Shown here one piece after another: positions 11,311 to 23,775 of a stretch of 64,000 bases of DNA. The stretch lies in NCBI GenBank assembly GCA_014529385.2, contig CM043946.1, positions 32,754,558-32,818,557 of the forward strand, written 5' to 3'. Both the position numbers and the translations under genes were made by a program. A model generated the notes under the pieces. The model saw only the letters and a program-made list of their open reading frames with translations. It ran no database searches and was not told the origin of the DNA. The stretch is from Adiantum capillus-veneris. Its lineage: Eukaryota; Streptophyta; Polypodiopsida; Polypodiales; Pteridaceae. The stretch's first letter is position 1; every line of letters starts with the position of its first letter.

Positions 11311-11960
11311 ACCCAAATCCTCATACTGGGTGTGACAATCCGCAATCTGTCCAGCTCTCAAAACTTGTCTGAAGAGTGAGACATGAGTATATGGATCACC
11401 TACCCCATTGTACTTTGTCATGACACATTGGGACACTTGATATGGTCTTAGTCGTTGTGGTCCAGTCACCAATATAACCAATTCATAGTCTCTTGCAAAG
11501 ATGTCTCTCGATCTCTCTTCTCTTCTTGGTAAAAATCCCGATGGAATTTTCTTTGATATGTGCACTGGCATTTTTTGTGATTGAAGCTAAGTAGAGATTG
11601 AAGTACCCTTGTATGTATACATTTCTAGGTCAATTGGATCAACAAGTTTGTACTCTCATCCATACTTATCTACCATCAAAACTTGCACTCTTTGGGCATC
11701 TGTATATGTATAGGCATAGAGGTTCGTATGGAATGTCAACTCTCTAGCATAGGGCTCTACACACTTGTAGAAGGTATGTTGATCTCCATTTGTGAATATA
11801 TACAAGATCTCATGAGCATAATCCATTAGAACTCTCATGGATTCAACGGTTTTGATGAATCTCACATTCGGTCTCTTGACTAGTGGATGCCTCTCCTCTA
11901 AGTATTCTCCCAATCCCACTGTCAAAGGTGTTGCAATGTTTCTTGTGGTTTGCATGTCTC
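11311..11960 (-). pseudogene. G2 region upstream of Gag core
   Basis: Two frames (11955-11656 and 11571-11308) lead into the Gag core. The first contains a VLMVDKYG motif shared with G1. The second is basic (L-P-R-R-E-E-R-S-R) and ends with K-Y-N-G-V-G-D-P-Y-T-H, again shared with G1. The likely start of the polyprotein is near 11955, but no start context can be verified. Function unknown. Confidence 0.5.
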
Positions 11961-13229
11961 TGAGTTGACTAGAAAACCCTTGTGGTAGATGATTTTTCGG
12001 TTAAGGCCCACTCAAAACTCTCAAGATAGTCTTCCACAAGTCCACCCAGGATTAGTGCAACTTATCCCTTTTTGGCCATGTACAGGTCTCTCAAAAGTTA
12101 GGACTCTGTGATCCTTTGGTCTCCGGAAACTGGTTTTGAGTACCCTAAAATTTGAAATTAGGAACTTAGAAAAATTGATCTTTAAAAGTAGGTGCTTCCT
12201 ATTTCTCACAAACTTTCTTTCTAGCTATACCTGACTCAATTTGGAGTTGTCTATCAAAACTTAGAGCAATTTTAGTAAATTGTACTTGAAACAACACTCA
12301 AAACAGTCTCCAAACTAGTACACAAGAACTTTGGCTTATATCTTGGTTCCCATAAGGTATTTTTAGCTCAAACTTGAGAGTTAAGTTTTACTCAAGTATG
12401 CCTACAAGCTCATCAAGTCAAATACCTCCACTAACATTGATCGTTATCCATGACCCCCTATCAAATTTTGACTCCAAATTTTGACAGTGGCTAACCAAGA
12501 TTCTATGCAAACTCTATGTCAGTTTTCATCAAATTCTGAGGTTGGGGGACATGGATCGTGCCATCCATGTTCAACCACATATGGACTTGATCTCTTAGAG
12601 CCTTGTTACTAACTATGTCCACAAGCTAAATCTTAAATCTTTTTGAATTTGGACTTGGTTTAATAGGTGAAATGGCTAACACTAGGTCTGCAATGTGATT
12701 TTTAGTCCGTCACCAATTTTGATGTCATTTGGCCCAAATTTTTTCAAATTTTTTCAAAACTAGGCTTGGGGATATGTTTCCTTATGTGTGCACTATTGAT
12801 CTGGAAAATTTCAAGTCAAGATGTCACCATGGGGGGGGGGGGGGGGGGGGGGGAGGCCAATTTGACTTTTCTTGATACTAGCATGATTACTAGATGCTAT
12901 GATATTTTTTTTTTGGATTTGGACATCTGGGTTGAAAATTAGGTCAGTTCTTGCACCTTTTAGAGTACTTGGGCAATTCTAAGATTTTTCTAGGGTTTGA
13001 TGTCCAGATTTAGTTTTGAAAAGACCACTAGGCTCCTTGTGACTAGCTCTAGCAGGCGTACAAGTTTGGTCTCAGGATGTTGACAGGGGGACATGGATCG
13101 TGATCTATGTTCCCTTGTATCAGATTGCACTGAAACTTGGTAAACATCTTCCCCTTGGTATATTGATCCTAGCTATATGGTTTTTGTGTGGTTTGGATTT
13201 GATTATGTCAATTAAAAGTCAATCCCTAG
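11961..13229 (-). other. Leader-like non-coding region of G2
   Basis: No gene is supported. Two copies of a palindrome built on ACATGGAT...ATCCATGT (12549-12570 and 13091-13110) lie 542 bp apart, twice the roughly 280-bp period seen at 13985-14846. I read this as the degraded 5' leader of G2, with the same kind of palindrome-bearing repeat as the + strand leader that follows. Confidence 0.45.
12831..12853 (+). repeat. Run of 23 guanines
   Basis: An uninterrupted homopolymer of 23 G in an AT-rich context. Its exact length is doubtful because homopolymers are error-prone in sequencing. Confidence 0.85.
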
Positions 13230-13461
13230 GTCTGTTTTGGTGGTTTTTTACTTTGAACTATTCGTGGCACTTTTGATGAGTTTTTTGGACTTTTTTGACA
13301 AATCTCCTTTGGGAACTTTTGTTTGCTCATTAGGTTCACTTCTTGAGATTGACAACCTCAAAGAGTCTTTGTTCCCCATCCGAGTCACTTCCCTGAGTAT
13401 TGGCATGATGTTAGTGCTAGATAGCTATGCTATATACGTATCACGTAGAGACCTGCTAACA
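13230..13461 (+). repeat. 3' part of a + strand LTR
   Basis: The end is fixed by CTGCTAACA at 13453-13461 with a tRNA-Asp type primer site one base later. The last 130 bp match 3560-3745 in inverse orientation. The LTR start is not located. Confidence 0.65.
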
Positions 13462-13462
13462 T

Positions 13463-13480
13463 TGGTGCCGTTACCGGGGA
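13463..13480 (+). promoter_or_regulatory. Primer-binding site, tRNA-Asp type
   Basis: TGGTGCCGTTACCGGGGA differs at two positions from the known plant Ty3 site complementary to tRNA-Asp (TGGCGCCGTTGCCGGGGA). It sits one base after an LTR ending in CA, so a + strand element starts its internal region here. Confidence 0.85.
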
Positions 13481-16089
13481 ATGATCCTTAGATGGTGAGT
13501 GACCTAGTGCTTATTTAGATCAAGAGTTTTTTTTTTCCATTCCGCACCTTAGTGAAGCAGATAGAGATGGGCTTTAGTGCTTGGTGGAGTATAGAAGTTG
13601 GGAACTTGCTAGATCTATTCTTGAGAGGTCAAGAGAGTTGTGAGTGAGATAGCCAAAATCATTTTGTTCTTCAATTTTATTTATGCTTTTAGAGTGCTGT
13701 ACCGTTTTCCATTACGACCTTTATTTTTGTTGTGTTGTTTGTTTTGTTGATAGATTCATTTCACTACTTAGGAGTAGGGTAAGTAGAAACTACCTCGATC
13801 AAATCTCGGTTGAAAGATCAGGGAAAAAATTACAAAAACCATATTTTGGTAAGAAAGACCATAAACTTTAAAAATTTGATTGTTAGAACCCAAAAGTCGA
13901 TCTAAGTTCAAAAATAAGTGCAAAAAGGGGATAACCAAGCCATAGAGAGTTAATCTGGAAAGTCTCACTTAATTTGGTGTAGGAACATGGATTGCAATCC
14001 ATGTCCCCCTGTTACTTTTTTAGCAGAAATTGATAGCATTAGATCATTCCAGATCACTGAATACACACTCTTGTGAGAAATTGACACAAAAAACTCACTC
14101 AAATCAAGAAATTGGGCAAAAGACAAAAAAACATTGTAAATTGACCAAAATTTGGGGCTTTTCAACTTTTTGAGATCCAAATTAAAAAATAAGTGAAAAT
14201 ATGACATCCACATAGTATAGACATACAATTGACCAAATATCATGTTCAGATGTGGTCAAACATGGATTGCAATCCGTGTACCCCTGAACATCTGGGATTG
14301 AGGTTTTCTTAGTAGGTGGCTGATATCATATGGAACAACTTTCCCCAAAGGTACCATACCAAACTGCTAAAAAAAAATTAGTCAAAAGAGTCAAACACTG
14401 AAACTAGTCAAAAATCGAAAGGCAAACAAAAAAACTTTATTTTGATTAATGAAAAGTTGTCCAAATCCAAAAGTAAGTGGTGGAGTAGACTACTAAAATT
14501 GCAAGTAATCAACATGCTAAATTTGGTATCCAGATCTAATGGAATATGGATTGTGATCCATGTATTTCATCAAGGTTTTTGGCTGAGATTTGAGCAGTAG
14601 GTAGCTAAGACATAGACAAACACTTTTCCCAAAAGAAGCATTGGCAAAAAAGTTGTAAAAAGTCGCCAAAAGAGGAAAAAACGGAACATTGTCAAAACTA
14701 TCACAACAGACTTAAGATTTCACCTTTGGTTGGTCAAAGCTGATCCAAATTCAATTTTTTTTTGGAAGCAATCTACAAATATCATAAGCTATCAGCTCAC
14801 CAAACACCAAGTCCAGAAGTGACCAAACATGGATCACGATCCATGTATCCCATCTACGTTTTGGGATAGAAACTATACTAGCCTGTATTAGAGAATGCGT
14901 AGTTACGAACCTCAACAAAATGGACAATGCTTACACTTAATTGAAAGAGCGTAGAAAGAGGAACACAATGCAAGTTTTGGAATTGAAAATGGATAACACA
15001 ATCATTAGTTGTGATGATTGCAAGTTGGAGTAGCTTAGTCGCTTGAGCATACATCATAAGAGCATCTTCTTCCTCTCAAAAGATAAGCCCCTGTTTTCAC
15101 ATTAAGGTTATTGACTTTCATACCTAGGGATTTCTAAATGGCCAATGGACAACTCACATGGGCCTTTACACATATCATGATAGAATTACAACTCAAGGAA
15201 TTGATTTGCTACTCTGGAATTAGGATTTTCACAGAGTATCACCACACTAGATCAAAAAAATAATAGAGTACAATTGTGGTGTCTGGCTATGTGTCTGACT
15301 AGGTAGGTGTCTATTCAGCCAATCCACCAATACCCTACATGCAAAGTGATCCAAGCAAAGAGGCTCTTGGATGTTGAAAGCATCAAAATTGCTAAAGATA
15401 ATCCAAATGACATCAAAATGGGTCACACTTCAATACACAGCTTCTACATGGCTACTACATCATGTCCCGCATCATACATAGTTCCACGCTTCAGCCTATA
15501 GTCTAGGACAATAATTAGGGCTTCATTCACACAACAAATGGCTAATAGCAGCAATAATGGCATTCAATAGATGGAGTGACATATCAAGTGTGTCTCAAGG
15601 GAGTATATGTTCATGTGTGAATAGTCACATAACTGAAAAATTGTATATTTGTGCTACGTAGGAAAAAACTATACTTTTTTCTCTGTCTTATTCATGCTGA
15701 ACAATAGCCAGATCCTAATTTAGCCAATGTTTTACCCTAACACAAAAACTAATGCCTATGAAGTCCCAAACGTATTTGACTTACCCAATGCCAAAAGCCT
15801 GATTGTTTCACCTTGCCAAAAGTCCAAAAGTGGTAGAAATCTTCCATGGGAGGCCACATTTATGGTATAGATAGTTTAGTATCCTTTAAACATCATGAGG
15901 AACATGCCCACAACGCTGGAAGTCAAGCAAATCTGAGATCTCCAATTTGAGGAAAAGATCATGATTTTTTTCCACAGAGGCTAATCACACACCCAACAAA
16001 ATTTTCAATCCCATAGCCATTTTGGCTAGAGTTTATAGATCACTTTTGTAAGGTAAAAATTCAAAAAGCTCACATCTATTATGAAGAAG
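13481..16089 (+). repeat. Long leader with tandem palindrome-bearing units
   Basis: No gene is supported. From 13.9 to 14.9 kb a degenerate unit of about 280 bp repeats, each with a short perfect or near-perfect palindrome: 13985-14004 (perfect, 20 bp), 14260-14279, 14544-14563 and 14827-14846. The spacings are 275, 284 and 283 bp. The text between palindromes is AAAA- and CAAA-rich and much more diverged than the palindromes. From 15.0 to 16.09 kb similar AT-rich sequence continues without a palindrome. Confidence 0.7.
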
Positions 16090-16094
16090 GTTCA

Positions 16095-16148
16095 TGTTGT
16101 GATAGCGGCTATGGAGCCATGGTGGTGCAAGTGGAGATGCAGCAGAAG

Positions 16149-16195
<47 letters not shown>

Positions 16196-16383
16196 CGACA
16201 CAACTTGAAATAAAAAACGCTACTACTATAATTCTATTAATGAAAAGGTCCTTACATAGCTTTGGTAAGGTGATAGCAACCACACCTTTTTCTTCATGCA
16301 AACTCAGCTAATCTGATGGTCTATAGCTGTATTCTTTGAGTCTTGTTCTCACGGGCTAACCGGACAAGGGCTTGAACCCAACA
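16095..16383 (-). repeat. 3' LTR of gag-only copia element
   Basis: 289 bp, containing an AG tract of about 45 bp at 16149-16193. The matching tract in the other LTR is about 157 bp. Confidence 0.93.
16149..16193 (+). repeat. (AG)n microsatellite in 3' LTR
   Basis: A pure AG tract inside the LTR. The same tract in the sister LTR (18363-18519) is over three times longer. Confidence 0.95.
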
Positions 16384-16752
16384 ATCCCCCCCTCAAGCTC
16401 GAACTGGACAGACCCTCTCATGAAATACCTCGAGTTTTCGGTGTACTCATCAACCGTGAGTTTTAGGTTTTCTCACAACCAAAGGATTTCTGGTGTATCC
16501 ATTACCTGGTGGTAGATCAGTAACCCCCCCTTGACAGATAGGGTGTAGGTCAAAAAAGTTAGCTACCAAAAATGGAGTTTTTGGTTCACTGCCAAACCTT
16601 GGGTTTAAGGTGTACCTAGTAACCTCATGAGGAGCGGACAAAATGGTACTTGAGAACAAAAACTGATAAATTGGGAGGTCTTACCACTCATGGGTGGCAG
16701 TGTCTATAGCCTGTACAATTTATTTTGATTAAACAACATGAAAAGAGTTGAT

Positions 16753-17652
16753 CTAATAAATTTCCTCATCAACAGAATATATTGGAGATTCAGTGTCTCC
16801 CTCAACCACATGAATTTGAGTTTTACCCTTTTGAAAGCACTTATTTGACGGATGATTTGTTTTACCACAGTGAACACAAGGATTCTTCTTGAAACAGTCT
16901 TTCGTCTGATGATTGTTGCGCCCACAAATGGCAGAAGATCTGGTTCCATTGAATGGTCGAGATGAACCTGCTGTAGTAGCACATTTAGTGACTGCATATG
17001 CACTGGAAGTATCAAAAGAACTGGTGGGGGTTACGGCATCCGAGACTGTATATGCACTGGGAATAATAGTAGAATTGATACTAGGTACCCTGCGTTCTTC
17101 TTCCTGCAATGAATTGATGATACCATCCAAGGAGGGCAGTGGATCTTTCTCTTTTAAAACAGTAACAATCTGATGAAATTTGTCAGTCAAACTTTTTAAC
17201 AAAATGGCTATGAGATCTTCTTCTGGTGCTGAAGCTTCGACATAAACAAGTTGAGTTCTAATACTCTTCAGTCTATTGGCTAAAGCTGCAATATTTTCAT
17301 TTTCACGCATGCGGATGGAATATAATTCCATTTTTAAACTCATTTTTGAATACTTAGCTTTGGCACCGAAAAGCTTCTCTAACTCTATCCAGGCAGCACT
17401 TGAAGAATCAACATCGTCCAAATAATGAATAAAATCGTCTTCTAAGGAGGTTAGGATAATACCAAAAGCTTGTTCGTCTTTCCTTTGTAGCTCGGCAGAT
17501 AATGCCCTTGTAACTGCAGCGGATGTTCCAGATTTGTCGGCTGCGAGAGGCTTGACCACGTTCCATAAATTTTTGCGCATAAAATAGCCTTTAACTTTGA
17601 TCTGCCAGGTGTGGAAGCCGGATCCGTTGAATTTATCCACCTTTGAGGCCAT
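16753..17652 (-). CDS. Copia-type Gag polyprotein (gag-only)
   Basis: An intact 299-residue protein. Residues 5-30 hold F-N-G-S-G-F-H-T-W and L-W, the usual N-terminal signature of copia capsids. Residues about 60-165 cover the UBN2-type Gag domain (A-W-x-x-L-E-K-L-F, M-S-L-K-M-E-L-Y, L-K-S-L). Near the C-terminus lie two Cys/His motifs, C-G-R-N-N-H-Q-T-K-D-C and C-V-H-C-G-K-T-N-H-P-S-N-K-C. The second is a complete CX2CX4HX4C knuckle. The first has lost its first Cys. A stop follows about 20 residues after the knuckle, where protease would normally begin. The product would form particles and bind RNA. The start ATG at 17652 gives the expected M-A-S-K N-terminus. The absence of internal stops suggests recent activity or selection on Gag. 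Confidence 0.93.
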   Translation of the reverse strand: MASKVDKFNGSGFHTWQIKVKGYFMRKNLWNVVKPLAADKSGTSAAVTRALSAELQRKDEQAFGIILTSLEDDFIHYLDDVDSSSAAWIELEKLFGAKAKYSKMSLKMELYSIRMRENENIAALANRLKSIRTQLVYVEASAPEEDLIAILLKSLTDKFHQIVTVLKEKDPLPSLDGIINSLQEEERRVPSINSTIIPSAYTVSDAVTPTSSFDTSSAYAVTKCATTAGSSRPFNGTRSSAICGRNNHQTKDCFKKNPCVHCGKTNHPSNKCFQKGKTQIHVVEGDTESPIYSVDEEIY

Positions 17653-18294
17653 ATTTGATATGTCAAGGATATCTTGGTCTTGTTTGCTATGCTTGCAAAT
17701 AACGTATAACGTTCGTCGATCTTCGTTAATGGAATTTTGAATTACCTTTTAACACATTAGTGGATCCGTAGCATAAAATAACCAAGAAGAACCGACAGTG
17801 ACTGAACTTCATTCAATAGCCCATTTGCTGAAAATCAAAATAGGGTTAGGCTTTCCATCAATCGAAGTCTTACTTGACGTGGCTAATTTTCTTTCAGCAA
17901 TGGCTTTGTGCCTCTTGCCCCCAAGATGGTGGTCTAATGCCTTAGTGTTCCACAAAGTCGGCTTGGAAGGTGAGAAGCACCTCTTCCATAGGGGCTGGCC
18001 AAGAAGTAATGGGCAGACAGGCTCAAAAAAATAAGCCTTGTGTGTGAAAGTTGATGCAAAAATACACACAACAAATTTTTCCTGCTCTGCAGACGACGCG
18101 AGATGATGAAGGTGCTTTGCAGAGCAGGCTAAAACCACCAAACCAGGGGTTGCTTAGGTGTCAAAATTTCACCACAGGGTCGGGGCGACCATATTGATGC
18201 TGCTTTTGCTCAGTTTAGCTGCAGCTCGACAGACGGCTTCCTCTCTACAAATGGCCGTACCCGCGAGGTGGAGTCAAGAGCCGAGGCCCGGTAG

Positions 18295-18306
18295 GCTCTG
18301 ATACCA
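18295..18306 (-). promoter_or_regulatory. Primer-binding site, initiator tRNA-Met
   Basis: Element-strand TGGTATCAGAGC, separated by two bases from the end of the 18309-18708 LTR. Confidence 0.93.
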
Positions 18307-18308
18307 GT

Positions 18309-18708
<400 letters not shown>

Positions 18709-18713
18709 GTTCA

Positions 18714-19990
18714 AAAAACTCGACAAGAGCTAATGATGGAAACCTTGATTCAAGCCAAACCACTCAGCCAAATTTCAGCATTTTTGTATCAAAGCCTATT
18801 ATTACAGTGTACATCGAGCCCATGAGGTCCAGATCCAAAAAAAGTCAATATCCATGCTAGCTAGGAAAAAATTGTAATTTTTTCTTAATCTTACATGAAT
18901 GAAAACTTTCAAGTTTCTGTGCATTTCACACGAGTCACATAGTCATTTTAAGACAGTTAAAGAATCAACAAGCTAAACATATGCATAAAGGCATGGATAA
19001 TGCAAGAGTGGATTTGAAATTTTCTAAGAATGCTACTGTGATGTGATGGTTATATAAGAGCTATGCAAAACGACACTAAAAGAATGCCCCAAAAGTGGAG
19101 CCACAAGCAAAAGCTGAAACAACTGTCAACCTTCACTTTCCTCATAGAGATAGAGAGAGCTTGATAGAATCTTCCTTACTACTAGACCTTGACTCATTAC
19201 TCTTGGATCCACATGGACGGTAAAACCAAAAAGGAACCACAAGAAGACTTTTTGCAATTCTAAATCATACATGTTTTGGTGTGATTTTTTGTCCCCATAT
19301 CCCATCCAAATTTGAAGGAGTTATCAAAAGACAAATGTATCCCGCAATCTTAGTAATCACCTCAAAAGTTTTCATAATTTTTGGAGCTACCACCGGGGAG
19401 ATATGAGTTTTTTTGTGGACCCCAGTTTGTCCACTTTTTCTCACAAGTCACCTTAGTCTTCTTTCACCTTCCTTCACACTTCCACACACATGCACACTCA
19501 TTCCTCTCTATCTCTCACTCAAACTTTCACCTTCCATGGTTTACCTCACCCTCCTCACCATTTTTCTTCCCTCTCACACCCATAGCTCTTTTTTGAAGCT
19601 CTACCTACATACACTATCTCCATATCTCTCTCTATTACTCCCATATTATCTTTTTATTTCACCTGTTTAAAAATGCATAAAAAGGCAGCAACCTTAACAT
19701 GCTTAACCTTTGCAAATGGGGGTTCTCTATCAATAAAACCCTCATTTTCTTTGTGGTGTTCAACTTTGGAGACGGCATAAATAGAAGAAGAAAAGAAGAA
19801 GAGAGACGGTCGCTTTCGACAATCTATGCACGGGTGAGTTTAAGATTTCTCAAGGATTCACCATCTCAAGGGTTCACCCATCTCATTCACCCCTCTTTTC
19901 TCATCCCTTCAAGTCATTCAACCTATTTTAATTATATTACTAATCTTTTTTTAGTGATTACTGACACTAATTGCTAACCCTTTCTTGTAA
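18714..19990 (+). other. Continuation of leader-like sequence, no gene seen
   Basis: The sequence at 18855-18910 resembles that at 15650-15700, as expected if the same repetitive leader resumes after the copia insertion. From 19380 to 19670 it is strongly CT/CA-rich. Open frames here reflect this composition and match nothing I know. Confidence 0.4.
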
Positions 19991-19999
19991 ATTGTACCC

Positions 20000-20780
20000 A
20001 TTCTACTCTACCTTGGAGTAGGCGATATCACACACAAAAGATCACTCACCTCTCTAGAATCTTCTCTATTTCACATCAATATTTCTTTCCTCTTGAGCCC
20101 ACATCCATGTGAATCAAGAGTCAAGAGAGCCCCACTCTCATCAGAACATATAAAAAAAATTCATAAACATGTTTCTCTATGTAAATGTTGATTGGGAGGT
20201 TATCCTAATAAGGGCTCTCCTCACCTATAAATAGATCCCTTTCCCTTTGTAAAATCCATGATCTCTACACTATTGCACACTACATTGAGCGTATCATTCT
20301 CCATCTCAGTTGTAGCAAGAGAGAGTGAGCTCTCTATACACCATTACTAGTGGTGTATAGGAAATCTTCTTTGAGCTAGTTGTAGCATTGTAAGGATTGA
20401 GTGATTCATAGCTTCCAATCAAGTTTGTACCTACTCTTTCACATCAATTGAATCAATAATTTGGGTGCAATCGTGTTCCAAAACTCTCTCTTGAGTCTCT
20501 TCAATTCATGCTTGGCAAATTCATCTTGTTTGGTTTAAGGTGAAGTGTTCTCATTTTGGGGTTCTTTGCAGCGTTCACTTGTATGTGGCTCACGAAAACT
20601 TTTGTTTGTTCTGTTGCTTGAAAAAACATTATAAGAGGGTTGTACGATGAGAGGGTTCTCGTAATCCTAAGATAATGTGTAGATTGCAATATCATCAAAC
20701 TTAATTGTGATAGTTTATTGACTCTCCTCCAAGCTGTTTATGCACCCGCATCAACCATTAAAATTGAGACTAAATCTTTA
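20000..20780 (+). repeat. Probable LTR with core promoter
   Basis: TATAAATA at 20226-20233 is followed by a CT-rich leader and AATAAT-type signals near 20450. This is the arrangement of a plant LTR (U3 promoter, R, U5). It lies 1.5 kb upstream of the Ty3 gag at 21716. I could not find the paired LTR, the TG/CA ends or a primer site, so the limits are approximate. Confidence 0.4.
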
Positions 20781-20781
20781 C

Positions 20782-20787
<6 letters not shown>

Positions 20788-20828
<41 letters not shown>

Positions 20829-20850
20829 GTGTGTGTGTGTGTGTGGGTGT
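20788..20850 (+). repeat. (CT)n(GT)n compound microsatellite
   Basis: About 36 bp of CT followed by about 25 bp of GT. Confidence 0.9.
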
Positions 20851-21715
20851 GGGTGGGTGGTGTGTGGATGTGTAGCATTGGTATATTAGTGTTAGTGTGC
20901 ACTTTCTTCTTGCTTTTATTTCTCAAGGATTATCCTCTCTTACATTTAGTTTTCTCTCTAACTAGGTGCTGCCCCTTCATTTGTTTTTTGGTTGTGGGTC
21001 TGTTTTTTCTTGTTTATGGTTGCCCCAACCCCAATTGAGTAGCATGGGAGCCTTGAGGGGTGTTTATAGGTTGCCTCTCTTGTTGTCCACCCCGGACTGT
21101 GTCAATTTTGGTGCCCCACGGAGGAGGGCTTGTGTATGTTGTTTTGAGTACTTATCATTTAAAGTAATCAAGTAGATTGCATGAATCACAACAAATTATA
21201 TGACCCCTTCATCTTCATTCCAAGGCAGAAGGTACACATCATTGTTAGTACTAAGTTGTAATTTCAACATGCAATTTGTAGAATTTTAGGTCCTCTTAGG
21301 TTGGCTAAAATAAAGGGCTTTAGTATATACTTGTATTTTACCTCTCATTAGATATGATTTTAGTTTGGACGTATATATTTTTGTTCTATTGTAAGCATTA
21401 GGTCATGAATAGATCATGGATGATGGTCCAGGAATAGAGGTCTTTCCCTTTCATTTCACTCCACACATTAGAATAAACATTGCAATTAGTAGAAAGATCC
21501 ATTTTCAACAATGTATGGTGTTCATGTTTGGTGCTCAACGAGTAGGAGAAATTCTCACATCGCCAAACCTTGTCATCCTACCTCTTTTCAACTATCACAG
21601 ATCATTTGATGTGCATATTTTTATTTTGTTTTAGAATAGATTGCAATTTAGCAAATATTATAGGTAAATCTTTTTAAGATAGGAAAAGAAAGAAACGTGT
21701 TGTCACTTTAAAATG
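20851..21715. other. Non-coding interval, no feature seen
   Basis: AT-rich sequence with only short unrelated frames, probably the untranslated leader of the Ty3 element whose gag begins at about 21716. Confidence 0.4.
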
Positions 21716-22530
21716 ATTCAACCAACACCAAATGTTAGGGTATCCTCTCTTTTTAGAGAGCCTGGTGAGAATGCCAAGTCATTTCTAGAAAATTTCAAAA
21801 TTGTTTGCCGCATAAAAAGAGCAGTAGAAGATGAGGAATGTTTATAAATGTTTGAGATAGTTCTAAGAAAGGATGCTAGCACTTGGTTTCCCTCTCTGTC
21901 TGAGGAATTTAGAGAGATCTATAGGGAGGTTTTGGATTACTTTAAGAAATATTTTTTCAAACCCCAAAACACTCATGAACTATGGCAAGACATTGTTGCC
22001 CACGAGCAAAAAGACCTAGATGACTACTACACCGATCTACAAGCAAGAGTTTCTATCTCTTTGTGCTATATGGGTAAGAAAAATTACTAACCTTGGAGAT
22101 GGTGCATAATTTCTAAAGAAGGAGAGATTCATAGCGGTTTTATTTTCCACACTCAAAGTAAAAGTTAAGGCGGGTGAACTTGCCACATTTGATGCCACCG
22201 AAACTAGGGCTGCCTTAAAGTACAAGAAACTGAAGTGTATTCATGGAGAGCTTCTAGTAGAGGTTCCTAGACCTAAGGAGACAATGCAAGCATCCAACTT
22301 CTAGATAGATTCCCAAGGTAATAGCTGAGGTAATTGAAAAGTTAAATGAATCCTTAATCAACTTGTCAATTCATCTTCTTGCACAAGTTGTAGGTCCCAT
22401 GAGACAAACAAAGAAAGCTAAGGAGCAAGAGCCACGACCCATGCAAGTACTACAATGTTGAATATGCAAGAAATCTAGGCATGGGATGTATAATTGTCCT
22501 TGGCCCTGTGGGGAGTTAGAGAGACCTAGC
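21716..22530 (+). pseudogene. Ty3-type Gag (capsid and one zinc knuckle)
   Basis: From 21716 the frame reads V-S-S-L-F-R-E-P-G-E-N-A-K-S-F-L-E-N-F. After a stop at about 21845 it continues with a frame (21848-22090) containing A-S-T-W-F-x-S-L and Y-F-K-K-Y-F. This is the capsid pattern of plant Ty3 elements (aromatic-rich, W-F/W-Y centre). At 22457-22500 a CX2CX4HX4C knuckle, C-x-I-C-K-K-S-R-H-G-M-Y-N-C, is readable. Its second position is a TGA stop, probably a former TGG Trp. Several stops and frameshifts between 22090 and 22450 inactivate the gene. It belongs with the protease and reverse transcriptase downstream. Confidence 0.65.
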
Positions 22531-23231
22531 TCGAATTATCTAGTGATGAATGCAGGTGAAGGAACTAGTCAACAACCAATGCTTTTGCAAAGACCAAATG
22601 GAGCAAGACCACCTCCATGAGGAGTAGAAGGAGTTCCACCTTTGCTAGATCCAAATGTGCATGTGGTAGAGGTGCCAAACTCAAATGAGGTTGACATGGA
22701 AGCCAATGGCATTAAGTGTGTTCATGGAAAAGGTAAGGAGAAAGAAGGAGTCACATCACAGAGTGACCATGGATGAGGCAAGAAAGCAAAGGAGATCAAG
22801 AAATCCAAGAGGACTTAATGTTGTTTCAACACCCAAGACTTTCCTCTTGGACATGGTATGGCTCCATACAACTGATTGGAAGATATGAGAGTTAAGGATC
22901 CTGATATCTCAAGTCTCCATTTCTTGCATTGTGTCCACAAGTTAGGAGGAGTTAACAAAGGTGGTTAGCACTAGGAGAAAGGTAAAATAGAATGTTCTTG
23001 TTGTGAAGATTTCACAAGTTGAAATGAATGAGGATATTACATATGTCCTAGATTGTTATATCAAAGGAAAATTGGTTAGAAAAGTTGCACAAATTTGCAT
23101 CATGACAAGACTCATGCAAAGAGTAGGCATGCATATCCAAGAGACACCTAAAATCAAAGTCAAGATGGAAAACTATAGCATTTCTAGATAATTAGGCATT
23201 TGTAAAATTGTTTTTGTGGAGGCCTTTGGCA
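22531..23231 (+). pseudogene. Ty3 protease region, 5' part
   Basis: Basic linker frames (22685-22888) lead to a 62-codon frame (23003-23191) reading V-L-D-C-Y-I-K-G-K-L, a decayed form of the retropepsin active site (D-S/T-G), followed by M-T-x-L. The region runs to F-G-I-K at 23231. It is then cut by the insertion at 23237-25832 and resumes exactly beyond it at 25838. Confidence 0.55.
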
Positions 23232-23236
23232 TTAAG

Positions 23237-23558
23237 TGTTAGGAATTGGATCGTGCTAACTATGGTGGATAAAAGAGAAACATAGTGTCAATTCGTGAGT
23301 GTGTGTGTAAGGAAGGTTATCACTCGAGTGAATTAGGTTCCAAGATAGAATAAGCTTGGACTCATAAACAAAATCTTGAGTATTGACTTAGCTTAGCACA
23401 AGCTCACCATAGACAAGCATGTAGTGCAAAATAGAGTTTTTGTTTATTCATTCATGAAACGAGCTTTAAGTAGCTCTACAGCCTTGCTCCACAGTATGTG
23501 GAATAAATCCACTCTCTTCTCCTTGACTCACACCTTAGGACAAAGCTCACACTTTACA
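23237..23558 (-). repeat. 3' LTR of 23237-25832 element
   Basis: 322 bp, matching 25514-25832 with about 12 differences. Confidence 0.93.
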
Positions 23559-23604
23559 ATCCTCCCCTTGAGGTTTGGACTATGACAAGATACTGAAGAT
23601 GCAT

Positions 23605-23775
23605 GATCCACACAAGCTAACAAAATCCACATAAGATGGTGATATCCACACAGGAAAATAAAGTCCACAAAGGATGGTGATATTCACACAGGATGATAAA
23701 ATCCGCACAAGAAAAATCCACAAAGGATGGTGATGTCCACACACGATGATAAGATCCACACATGAAAAATCCTCC
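23605..23775 (+). repeat. Minisatellite of about 20-40 bp units
   Basis: Four or more imperfect copies of a unit built from 'ggatggtgat', 'tccacacagga' and 'aaaatccacaa'. The reverse frame gives repeated V-D-I-T-I-L-C-G, an artefact of the repeat. It sits next to the polypurine tract. Confidence 0.75.
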
